Of a stretch of DNA of 11,123 bases, positions 1-5,782 are shown piece by piece. The position numbers and the translations under genes are program-made. The stretch is from the NCBI GenBank assembly GCA_011371465.1, contig DRQL01000027.1, forward strand, positions 1 through 11,123, written 5' to 3'. The stretch comes from Gammaproteobacteria bacterium. GTDB lineage: Bacteria; Pseudomonadota; Gammaproteobacteria; DSM-19610. The notes below the pieces were generated by a model. It was not told the origin of the DNA and ran no database searches. It was given only the letters and a program-made list of their open reading frames with translations. Each line of letters begins with the position of its first letter. Positions within the stretch are counted from its first letter, which is position 1.

Positions 1-579
1 CACACGGTAGCGGTTGTAAATCTCCCCCTGGTCGAGACCGATGGTTTCGATGCAATGCTGGTAGGTCCAGGTATGCAGGGCCTCTTCGTAGACCTGGCGC
101 GCCTGGTAGATCTGCAGTTCCGGCGCGCTCATCTTCTCCATCACCGCCAGGCCGATGTTGCGCATGGCCAGGATATCGGACGTGGTCAGGTAGGACAGCA
201 CGTTCTCGTACACGTGGCGCTCCTGTGGCGTCAGCGTGTGGTGATAATCGTGTACGTCCTGTGTCATATTGATGTCCAGTGGCGTCCAGTGGTTCCTGTT
301 GGCGTTGAGGAAGTACTTCCACGCCCACGGGTATCTGAACGGCGCCAGCTGGTTGATGTCGGTCTGGCCGTTGACGACACGTTTGTCTTCGGCCCGCACC
401 GGTAGTACACCGGGAGCGGGTATCCCTTTCGTGGTGCTTGCTACCGGCTCCGCTATCCGCTCCAGTTGGTTCAGCGTTGCCTCGCTGAGCACCGGATCGA
501 CCGGTTCGTCCCCGGCCGGTTGCAGGGTGGTGGTTTGCAGGACGGGTTCTGTCCTCTCGTTGTCATCCCGGTTCAGCAT
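1..579 (-). CDS. nrdB: Class Ia ribonucleotide reductase, beta (radical) subunit, 3'-truncated by window edge
   Basis: This is the small subunit of the aerobic, cobalamin-independent ribonucleotide reductase. It houses the di-iron/tyrosyl-radical cofactor that starts reduction of ribonucleoside diphosphates in NrdA. The first 193 residues are present and the reading frame runs off the window. The metal and radical residues visible are D102 (in LDIN), E166 and H169 (in YEEALH) and Y173 (in TWTYQH). These align with E. coli D84, E115, H118 and Y122, so this is a tyrosyl-radical enzyme and not a radical-less class Ic type. The second half of the metal site (E, E, H) and the C-terminal tail that docks on NrdA lie outside. 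The start is ATG 579, preceded by GAGGAG about 6 nt upstream. The first ~60 residues are a low-conservation extension typical of Pseudomonas-like NrdB. It sits 139 bp after nrdA on the same strand and is probably co-transcribed with it. Confidence 0.95.
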   Translation of the reverse strand, partial: MLNRDDNERTEPVLQTTTLQPAGDEPVDPVLSEATLNQLERIAEPVASTTKGIPAPGVLPVRAEDKRVVNGQTDINQLAPFRYPWAWKYFLNANRNHWTPLDINMTQDVHDYHHTLTPQERHVYENVLSYLTTSDILAMRNIGLAVMEKMSAPELQIYQARQVYEEALHTWTYQHCIETIGLDQGEIYNRYRV

Positions 580-661
580 GGTGTCTCCTCTGGTACGGCG
601 CTATGTGTACACGGCCATGTCGGCGCCAGGCCGCAATACAGGTGCCCCGACATACGACACC

Positions 662-690
662 GGATGCCTGCCTGTACCGGCATGACGGGG
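662..690. repeat. REP-like dispersed element candidate in the nrdA-nrdB spacer
   Basis: On the minus strand the spacer reads CCCCGTCATGCCGGTACAGG followed by CAGGCATCC. It contains the inverted arms ATGCC and GGCAT around a 10-nt loop. The wording (GTCATGCCGG ... GGCATCC) resembles the short palindromic intergenic repeats dispersed in many proteobacterial genomes. Only one copy is seen in this window, so repetition is inferred from resemblance. The rest of the 139-bp nrdA-nrdB gap (580-718) shows only the nrdB ribosome binding site. No promoter or U-tract terminator was recognised. Confidence 0.35.
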
Positions 691-718
691 AACTGTGCGT
701 CTGCGCCTGTTTTGAAAG

Positions 719-3574
719 TCACTGGCAGGCTTCGCAATCCGGATCAAGGATCGAGCAGACCTGCGGCGCATCGTCCTGCGGCACGCCCTGTTCACCATCG
801 CGCACCGCGGTTTTCTCGACATGCGTCGCACCCAGTGTGCGCAGGTAGTAGGTGGTCTTGAGACCACGCCGCCAGGCCAGCTTGTACAGCGCATCCAGTT
901 TCGGTCCGCTGGCTTCGGCCAGGTACAGGTTCAGCGACTGTCCCTGGTCGATCCACTTCTGGCGGCGGCCGGCTGCCTCGATCAGCCAGCGCGAGTCGAT
1001 CTCGAACGCCGTTGCATATTTTTCCTTGAGCGCAGCCGGCACCCGGTCGATGGACGCCAGGCAACCGTCGTAGTACTTGAGGTCGTTAACCATCACCGCA
1101 TCCCACAGCCCCTGCGCCTTCAGGTCACGCACCAGGTAGGGATTCACTACGGTAAATTCGCCGGACAGGTTCGATTTAACGTACAGGTTCTGATAGGTCG
1201 GCTCGATGGACTGCGACACACCGCAGATATTGGAAATGGTCGCCGTCGGAGCAATGGCCATGGTGTTGGAGTTGCGCATGCCTACGCTCATTACGCGCTC
1301 GCGCAACCCTTCCCAGTCGAGCGTCGTGGAACGGTCGACCTCCAGCCTGCCACCGCGCCCCTGTTCCAGCAGGTCCAGCGAGTCGATCGGCAGGATGCCA
1401 CGGCTCCACAGCGAGTTCTCGAAACTCGGGTAGCGGCCGCGTTCTGCGGCCAGGTCGGTCGAAGCCCGGATGGCAAACCAGCTGACCGCTTCCATGGAAC
1501 GGTCGGCGAACTCTACAGCCTGTTGCGAGGCATAGGGTATGTCCTGCTTGTAGAGCGCATCGTGGAAACCCATGATGCCCAGGCCCACCGGCCGGTGGCG
1601 CAGGTTGGAATTGCGCGCCTGCGGCACCGAGTAGTAATTATAGTCGATGACGTTGTCCAGCATGCGCATGGCGGTACTGATGGTGCGTTCCAGCTTTGCC
1701 CTGTCCAGCCCGTTTTCATCGACGTGGGCGGCCAGGTTGACCGAGCCGAGGTTGCACACGGCAATTTCCCGGTCATCGGTGTGCAGCGTAATTTCCGTAC
1801 ACAGGTTGGAGCTGTGCACCACGCCGACGTGCTGGTTGGTGTAGCGCAGGTTGCAGGGATCCTTGAAAGTCACCCAGGGGTGCCCGGTCTCGAACAGCAT
1901 GCCCAGCATCTTGCGCCACAGATCAACCGCCTTGACGCGCCTGTGAATATCCAGCTCTCCACGCGCTGCCCTGGCTTCATAGTCCTGGTATTTTTCCCGG
2001 AATGCCTGGCCGGTGAGATCGTGCAGTTCCGGAACCTCCTCCGGTGAAAACAGTGTCCAGTCACCCTGTTCCATTACCCGCTCCATGAACAGGTCCGGCA
2101 CCCAGTTGGCGCTGTTCATATCGTGGGTACGGCGCCGTTCGTCACCGGTGTTCTTGCGCAGTTCCAGGAATTCCTCGATATCGATATGCCAGGTTTCCAG
2201 GTAGGCACACACCGCGCCCTTGCGCTTGCCACCCTGGTTGACGGCGACAGCGGTGTCATTGGCGACCTTGAGGAACGGCACCACGCCCTGGCTCTTGCCG
2301 TTGGTACCCCTGATATGCGCGCCCAGGCCGCGTACGCGCGTCCAGTCATTACCCAGCCCGCCGGCGAACTTGGAAAGCAGCGCGTTATCGCGTATCGCAC
2401 TGTATATGCCCTCCAGCCTGTCCGGCACCGTGGTCAGGTAGCAGGAAGACAGTTGCGGGCGCAGCGTACCGGCGTTGAACAGCGTCGGCGTGGAGCTCAT
2501 GAACGCAAAACTCGACAGCAGCTCATAAAACTCGATGGCGCGCGCCTCGCGGTCAACCTCGTTGATAGCCAGCCCCATCGCCACGCGCATGAAAAATGCC
2601 TGTGGCAGCTCGAAACGTACGCCGTCGATACTGTGAATGAAATAGCGATCGTACAGGGTCTGCAATCCAAGGTAGGCGAAGCTGCGGTCGCGCCCGGCCT
2701 GCAGGGCGGCACCCAGTTTTTCGAGGTCATACAGCGTCAGTTCACTGTCCAGCAGTTCCAGTTCCGCGGCACGCTGAATGTAGGCGGAAAAATAGACCGG
2801 GTAACATGCCGCCATGCCGGCGTGGCCGCCGTCCGGCAGTTCCAGCCCGAGGAACATCATGGCGTCAGCACGCATATTGTCCAGCAGCAGGCGCGCCGCC
2901 ACCCGGGAATAGTCCGGCTCGGTATCAATCAGGGTGCGGGCGCTCATCACCAGCGCGGCACCCAGGTCCCGTTCGCTGATGCCGTCGAACAGGTTGCGCA
3001 GGCTTTCCTTCAGCAGGTACTCCGCATCCACATCGGCCAGTCCCTCGCAGGCCGCGGCAATCTGTGCCTGCAGGGCGCCGGTATCGAGCGGTCGCTTCTC
3101 GCCGTGTGCGCCGGTGACGTGCAGCAGGGCCTGATGGTCTTCCTGCGCCAGACTTTCCTGTCTCGCTGCACGCTTCGCAGCCTGTTGTTCGCGGTACAGC
3201 ACGTAGGCGCGCGCGATCTTGTGTTCACCACTGCGCATCAGTTCCAGTTCCACCTGGTCCTGGATGTCCTCGATGTGCACCACGCCACCGTCCGGCGAAC
3301 GGCGGAACAGGGCTTCCTGCACACCTTGTGTCAGGCGCTCCACGGTTTCGTGTATGCGCGCCGACGCCGCCGCGTGCCCGCCTTCCACGGCGAGGAACGC
3401 CTTGGTCAGTGCAACACTGATCTTGGCGGCGTCGAAGCGAGTGATCTTGCCGTTACGACGGATGACCTTGTACCGGTCATGACACACAGCGGCACGGTCT
3501 CCGGACAGACTGCTGCCGGCGACGATCGGGCTGGAAGGGGTTGACCGGGTAGATTCCTGAATCTCTGTGTACAT
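719..3574 (-). CDS. nrdA: Class Ia ribonucleoside-diphosphate reductase, alpha subunit
   Basis: This is the catalytic large subunit that reduces NDPs to dNDPs with a radical supplied by NrdB. It has 951 residues from ATG 3574, which is preceded by GGAGGAGGAG ending 5 nt before the start. An in-frame open stretch continues upstream to 3790 but crosses the riboswitch, so that longer start is rejected. The first ATP-cone is at about residues 35-128 (VIRRNGK, then FDAAKI). A second, degenerate cone follows at about 150-240 (VTGAHGEKRPLD), as in the 963-residue Pseudomonas aeruginosa NrdA and unlike the 761-residue E. coli enzyme. Active-site residues visible are C378 (LSSCYL), N590, C592 and E594 (SNLCTEI) and C607 (AVCNLGS). 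The radical-transfer pair is Y909-Y910 (TTYYLRT), and the C-terminal redox tail is CEACQ, with C947 and C950. The gene is complete with no intein. It is first in an operon with nrdB. Confidence 0.97.
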   Translation of the reverse strand: MYTEIQESTRSTPSSPIVAGSSLSGDRAAVCHDRYKVIRRNGKITRFDAAKISVALTKAFLAVEGGHAAASARIHETVERLTQGVQEALFRRSPDGGVVHIEDIQDQVELELMRSGEHKIARAYVLYREQQAAKRAARQESLAQEDHQALLHVTGAHGEKRPLDTGALQAQIAAACEGLADVDAEYLLKESLRNLFDGISERDLGAALVMSARTLIDTEPDYSRVAARLLLDNMRADAMMFLGLELPDGGHAGMAACYPVYFSAYIQRAAELELLDSELTLYDLEKLGAALQAGRDRSFAYLGLQTLYDRYFIHSIDGVRFELPQAFFMRVAMGLAINEVDREARAIEFYELLSSFAFMSSTPTLFNAGTLRPQLSSCYLTTVPDRLEGIYSAIRDNALLSKFAGGLGNDWTRVRGLGAHIRGTNGKSQGVVPFLKVANDTAVAVNQGGKRKGAVCAYLETWHIDIEEFLELRKNTGDERRRTHDMNSANWVPDLFMERVMEQGDWTLFSPEEVPELHDLTGQAFREKYQDYEARAARGELDIHRRVKAVDLWRKMLGMLFETGHPWVTFKDPCNLRYTNQHVGVVHSSNLCTEITLHTDDREIAVCNLGSVNLAAHVDENGLDRAKLERTISTAMRMLDNVIDYNYYSVPQARNSNLRHRPVGLGIMGFHDALYKQDIPYASQQAVEFADRSMEAVSWFAIRASTDLAAERGRYPSFENSLWSRGILPIDSLDLLEQGRGGRLEVDRSTTLDWEGLRERVMSVGMRNSNTMAIAPTATISNICGVSQSIEPTYQNLYVKSNLSGEFTVVNPYLVRDLKAQGLWDAVMVNDLKYYDGCLASIDRVPAALKEKYATAFEIDSRWLIEAAGRRQKWIDQGQSLNLYLAEASGPKLDALYKLAWRRGLKTTYYLRTLGATHVEKTAVRDGEQGVPQDDAPQVCSILDPDCEACQ

Positions 3575-3579
3575 CTGCG

Positions 3580-3589
3580 CTCCTCCTCC
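3580..3589 (-). promoter_or_regulatory. nrdA ribosome binding site (decides the start)
   Basis: The minus strand reads GGAGGAGGAG, then CGCAG, then ATG. This strong Shine-Dalgarno with 5-nt spacing fixes the nrdA start at 3574. It argues against translation beginning 72 codons upstream inside the structured leader. Confidence 0.85.
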
Positions 3590-3625
3590 GGATCCTGCAT
3601 GAGTGACCGGGACGACGCAGACAGA

Positions 3626-3678
3626 GTGGAGAACGGGGCGGCACACAGAGTGCCGGGAAAGCGCTTCTCCACCCGGCA
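3626..3678 (-). promoter_or_regulatory. Candidate riboswitch expression platform (two mutually exclusive stems)
   Basis: Between the aptamer and the nrdA ribosome binding site, two helices share and cross bases on the minus strand. Stem A pairs TGCCGGG (3678-3672) with CCCGGCA (3657-3651). Stem B pairs GTGGAGAA (3672-3665) with TTCTCCAC (3633-3626). They cannot both form as ordinary nested hairpins. No run of U follows either, so a classical intrinsic terminator is not seen. If this is the switch it more likely acts on translation or through Rho. The pairings are read directly; the switching role is inference. Confidence 0.35.
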
Positions 3679-3702
3679 GTCCTGACGCGAGACCCGGGTG
3701 AC

Positions 3703-3720
3703 GGAATCCAGCCGGATTCC
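3703..3720 (-). other. Perfect 7-bp hairpin just after the aptamer
   Basis: The minus strand has GGAATCC, loop GGCT, then GGATTCC (3720-3703), two bases after the closing strand of the proposed riboswitch P1. There is no U-tract, so it is not a terminator by itself. It could be the distal hairpin that many cobalamin riboswitches use for a kissing interaction. That role is a guess from position only. Confidence 0.4.
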
Positions 3721-3722
3721 CT

Positions 3723-3867
3723 GCTCCCAGGTATTCGGACTCGGGGGAGGCGAACCTTGCGGATCGCCTGAATGACGCCTGTTCCCCCACACCGCTGCGC
3801 GACAGTCCCGGATTCTCACCGGGTTCCCTGCTGCATCAAACACCAGATATTGTGTTTGTGCTGGAGC
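3723..3867 (-). promoter_or_regulatory. Cobalamin (B12) riboswitch upstream of nrdA
   Basis: This is a cis-acting RNA aptamer that binds a cobalamin and normally shuts down the gene below. The minus strand shows the family core in order. First comes GGGAACCCGGTGAGAATCC from 3828, whose CCCGG (3823-3819) pairs with CCGGG (3811-3807). Next is ACTGTCGCGCAGCGGT (3806-3791), matching the CTGxCGCGCAACxGT core. Last is the B12 box CCGAGTCCGAATACCTG (3744-3728). GCTCCAG (3867-3861) can pair with CTGGGAGC (3730-3723, one bulged G) as P1. GGGGG near 3787 can pair with CCCCC near 3745, enclosing AGGCGA/TCGCCT. The usual GCCACTG and GGGAAGG blocks were not found, so it looks like a compact variant and its preferred cobalamin form cannot be told. 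Control of B12-independent ribonucleotide reductases by this riboswitch is known in other bacteria. The distance from B12 box to start codon is about 150 bp. Confidence 0.88.
3840..3855 (-). promoter_or_regulatory. NrdR box, proximal (strong)
   Basis: The minus strand reads ACACAATATCTGGTGT, which matches 14 of 16 positions of the NrdR box consensus acaCwAtATaTwGtgt. Outside the core the symmetry extends to 7-bp arms CAAACAC and GTGTTTG (3858-3837). NrdR is the ATP/dATP-sensing repressor of ribonucleotide reductase genes. The box lies downstream of the likely transcription start, so the same bases become the 5' part of the riboswitch RNA. Confidence 0.75.
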
Positions 3868-3871
3868 TTGG

Positions 3872-3887
3872 CTACAAGATAGCGGAT
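3872..3887 (-). promoter_or_regulatory. NrdR box, distal (degenerate)
   Basis: The minus strand reads ATCCGCTATCTTGTAG, matching 9 of 16 positions of the NrdR consensus, including the central tAT-T-GT. Alone it would not be called. Its centre is 32 bp from the strong box with a 16-bp gap, which is the spacing known for NrdR box pairs. It also overlaps the proposed -10 element, which fits repression. Confidence 0.5.
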
Positions 3888-3904
3888 AGATTCCGGCAGG
3901 GCAA
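3876..3904 (-). promoter_or_regulatory. nrdA promoter, sigma70-like
   Basis: On the minus strand, TTGCCC (3904-3899) and TATCTT (3881-3876) are separated by 17 bp. Each matches 4 of 6 consensus bases. The predicted start of transcription, near 3869, falls just before the first riboswitch strand at 3867, and this agreement is the main support. The promoter sits immediately downstream of the tetR stop codon, so read-through from tetR could also contribute. Confidence 0.5.
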
Positions 3905-3918
3905 GGGGCAAATATCCG

Positions 3919-4494
3919 TTACGCCGGTTCCAGCGTATCAATCCACTGCCCAATGAGGTCCATTTCGGCGGCGATCAAGTCGGGATCGTTGTAGACATGG
4001 CCCATAAGACTGATTCCCTCCGCCCGCCCCAGCAGGTGCAGAGCCCGGGCGCGCGCCTGGCCGGGATCGCCGAGCGAGGCGAACTGCGCCGTCAGCCAGT
4101 CGCGAAACAGGTCAAACAGGCGTCTCGCGCTTTCCCTGTGCCGGTATTCCTCCTTGCCCAGTTCGGTGTTGAGTGACCCGATGGGACAACCGTAGCGGGT
4201 CAGGTCTTCCCGGTTGGACACGACCATATGCACGAAACGCCGCAGGCGGTCACGGGGGTCTGGCAGCGCCTTGTCCCAGGCCGACAGCGTGGCCCGGTAT
4301 TCCCGCGCACGTTGTTCGATAACGGCGTCGAGGATCGCATCCTTGGTCTTGAAATAGTGGTAGATATTGCCACGCTGGATACCGGTATGTTCGACGATAT
4401 CGCTGAACGAGGTGCGGGCATAACCGCGCCGGTAGAAAAGCAGCTTGGCGGCTTCAATGATGTGTTCCCTGGTCTGTCCGTGTGTCGTCTTCAT
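3919..4494 (-). CDS. TetR/AcrR-family transcriptional repressor
   Basis: This is a dimeric DNA-binding repressor released by a small ligand, of 191 residues from ATG 4494, a usual TetR length. The N-terminal helix-turn-helix spans about residues 8-58. It has the family signature TSFSDIVEHTGIQRGNIYHY (29-48) followed by FKTKDAIL. The C-terminal ligand domain contains GCPIGSLNTELG (102-113), a pattern seen in LmrA/YxaF-like TetR proteins. A TTG 48 bp upstream would add 16 residues of unconserved sequence and is not preferred, although neither start has a clear ribosome binding site. The gene lies 95 bp downstream of the SDR gene on the same strand, with no convincing promoter between, so they are probably one operon. 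The likely target is the palindrome at the SDR promoter (5668-5693), which would make the operon self-regulated. The ligand is unknown. Confidence 0.9.
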   Translation of the reverse strand: MKTTHGQTREHIIEAAKLLFYRRGYARTSFSDIVEHTGIQRGNIYHYFKTKDAILDAVIEQRAREYRATLSAWDKALPDPRDRLRRFVHMVVSNREDLTRYGCPIGSLNTELGKEEYRHRESARRLFDLFRDWLTAQFASLGDPGQARARALHLLGRAEGISLMGHVYNDPDLIAAEMDLIGQWIDTLEPA

Positions 4495-4581
4495 GCTGGC
4501 AATGCCGTGCGGAATCCCGGTCCCCAGAGTACCGCAAACCAACCCGGCACTGAATGACCTGCTCGCCTGACAAACTGCACA

Positions 4582-4606
4582 GGCCGATATCAGGGAGTAA
4601 TCGGCC
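4582..4606 (-). other. Hairpin spanning the SDR stop codon
   Basis: GGCCGAT (minus 4606-4600) pairs perfectly with ATCGGCC (4588-4582) around an 11-nt loop that contains the TGA stop of the SDR gene. No U-tract follows, so it is not a standard intrinsic terminator. It may stabilise the upstream message or dampen expression of the downstream tetR. The function is inferred. Confidence 0.4.
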
Positions 4607-5615
4607 GGTACATCTTCATGGGGGCATCCTGACGTTCAGCCATCTCTTCCATCTGTGCGCGTATGGCGTCTTTCCAGTGTACCCGCGGTTGATAACCCAG
4701 CAGTTCGGTTGCGCGCGCATTGGTGGCGCCGGTTTCTTCCAGCAAGTGAATGATGCTGCGCGTCACCAGCGGCTCCCAGGGAACCAGCGGGTCGAGCAGC
4801 TCCATGGCGCGAGCGAACGGGTACGCCAGGGCAAACGGCACACTGAAATGCGGCCTGGGCAGGCCCCATGTTTCGGACAGGAAACCGATCACCTCGCGCG
4901 CCGTCGGCACGCTCGGCCCCAGTATATTGAACCCCTGGTAGGCTTGCAGGTCGTTCGCCGTAGCGGCACACGCAAAAGCCGCCCCGATATCCTGCCCGGC
5001 GATTATCGGCATTCCGGTGGAACCGCCTTTCACCCAGGGCACAAGATGGGTTTTCAGGCGTGGCACCAGCAGGGACAGCAGCCCGATCCCGTAACGCCGT
5101 CCGGCAAACAGGCCGGTACGCAGGGAAATCATGGTGCAACCCTGTGTCGCGTGATCGCGCATATAGCCTTCGATGCGTGCGACGTTGCGCATGTGCGGCC
5201 AGAGCGCCAGCCGGCGCTCATCGGCCTGGCTCATGGGATCTGACGAAGCATAAGGTGCGGCCACGCTGGTGGAACTGAGGAAAACAAAGCGTTCCACCCC
5301 GCTGCGCACGGCCTGGTCAATAAGCGACAGCGTGGGGCGCAGGAACAGGCGTTCGGATTCCTCGGCAAAGCTCCATGCCGAAGTCCATGCAGCCGCGTGG
5401 CAGACCACATCGATGCCTTCGAGCAGGGAAGTCACATACTTCGGGTCACGCAGGTCACCCTCCCGCACTTCCCCCTCGAAAGCCGGAATCAGCTTGCGCC
5501 TGTCGCGACAGGCGGCAATCGGTATCACCCCGTCCTGCTGCAGCAATGCTTCCAGCACGTGACTGCCGACGAAACCGTTGGCGCCGGCGACCAGCACCCC
5601 GAGTGTTTTCTGCAT
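4590..5615 (-). CDS. NAD(P)-binding extended-SDR / NAD-dependent epimerase-dehydratase family protein
   Basis: A Rossmann-fold protein of 341 residues, the size of extended short-chain dehydrogenases (sugar epimerase, 3-beta-hydroxysteroid dehydrogenase and flavonol reductase types). The dinucleotide motif GANGFVGSH is at residues 11-19. GDLRD (53-57) and CHAAA (72-76) follow, and then FLSSTSVAAP (112-121) with the serine usually found in the catalytic triad. The expected YxxxK is not there: the aligned segment HMRNVARIE (141-149) has His for Tyr and Val for Lys. It may therefore be non-catalytic or use other residues. The C-terminal half contains the usual substrate-domain pattern (RTGLFAG, DIGAAF, FNILGP). 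Start ATG 5615 has AAGGAG about 10 nt upstream. It is first in an operon with a TetR repressor and is divergent from hsp20. The substrate is unknown. Confidence 0.85.
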   Translation of the reverse strand: MQKTLGVLVAGANGFVGSHVLEALLQQDGVIPIAACRDRRKLIPAFEGEVREGDLRDPKYVTSLLEGIDVVCHAAAWTSAWSFAEESERLFLRPTLSLIDQAVRSGVERFVFLSSTSVAAPYASSDPMSQADERRLALWPHMRNVARIEGYMRDHATQGCTMISLRTGLFAGRRYGIGLLSLLVPRLKTHLVPWVKGGSTGMPIIAGQDIGAAFACAATANDLQAYQGFNILGPSVPTAREVIGFLSETWGLPRPHFSVPFALAYPFARAMELLDPLVPWEPLVTRSIIHLLEETGATNARATELLGYQPRVHWKDAIRAQMEEMAERQDAPMKMYRPITP

Positions 5616-5667
5616 GGCTGCGCACTCCTTTTGTTTTCACAGAACCGGGCTGAGACGTTCGTACTAT

Positions 5668-5693
5668 CAAACTAGGACGATCATACCAGTTTG
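5668..5693. promoter_or_regulatory. Palindromic operator, probable TetR-family binding site
   Basis: An imperfect 26-bp palindrome with outer arms CAAACT and AGTTTG and a central GATC; 10 of 13 base pairs of the two halves are symmetric. It covers the spacer and -10 of the SDR promoter. Its size and position fit a TetR-family dimer pair. The natural candidate is the repressor encoded two genes down. The symmetry is read directly; the partner is inferred. Confidence 0.65.
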
Positions 5694-5697
5694 TCAA
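5669..5697 (-). promoter_or_regulatory. Promoter of the SDR-tetR operon
   Basis: On the minus strand a perfect -35, TTGACA (5697-5692), is followed after 17 bp by TAGTTT (5674-5669), a weak -10 with 3 of 6 matches. The predicted transcript begins near 5662, leaving about 45 nt of leader before the ribosome binding site. The operator palindrome overlaps the spacer and -10. Confidence 0.55.
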
Positions 5698-5713
5698 GGC
5701 GTCCCGGCGCCGG

Positions 5714-5741
5714 TTGAAATTTTGGGGTCCAGTCCCTATCT
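5714..5741 (+). promoter_or_regulatory. Heat-shock (sigma32-like) promoter of hsp20
   Basis: TTGAAA (5714-5719), a 14-bp spacer, then CCCTATCT (5734-5741) fit the RpoH consensus cTTGAAA - 11 to 16 bp - CCCCATnT with few mismatches. Transcription would start near 5749, about 34 nt before the hsp20 ATG. The TTGAAA could also serve sigma70, but the -10 TATCTA at 17 bp is weaker. The downstream gene, a small heat-shock protein, supports the sigma32 reading. Confidence 0.6.
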
Positions 5742-5782
5742 ACTGCGAGTAACCGGATTTCACTGATAAAGGAGGTAACACT

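Noticed and set aside
821..2047. 408-codon plus-strand open frame opposite nrdA
   Set aside because: Same reason: it mirrors the catalytic part of NrdA and shows no recognisable protein features or ribosome binding site.
2123..3544. 473-codon plus-strand open frame opposite nrdA
   Set aside because: It is fully antisense to the conserved NrdA N-terminal half, has no family motif and is best explained by the high GC third-position bias of nrdA.
3406..3843. 145-codon minus-strand frame beginning in the nrdA leader
   Set aside because: It overlaps the riboswitch and then nrdA in another frame, with no conserved residues.
3919..4542. Longer TetR protein from a TTG start
   Set aside because: The added 16 residues are unlike TetR N-termini, while ATG 4494 gives a normal 191-residue protein.
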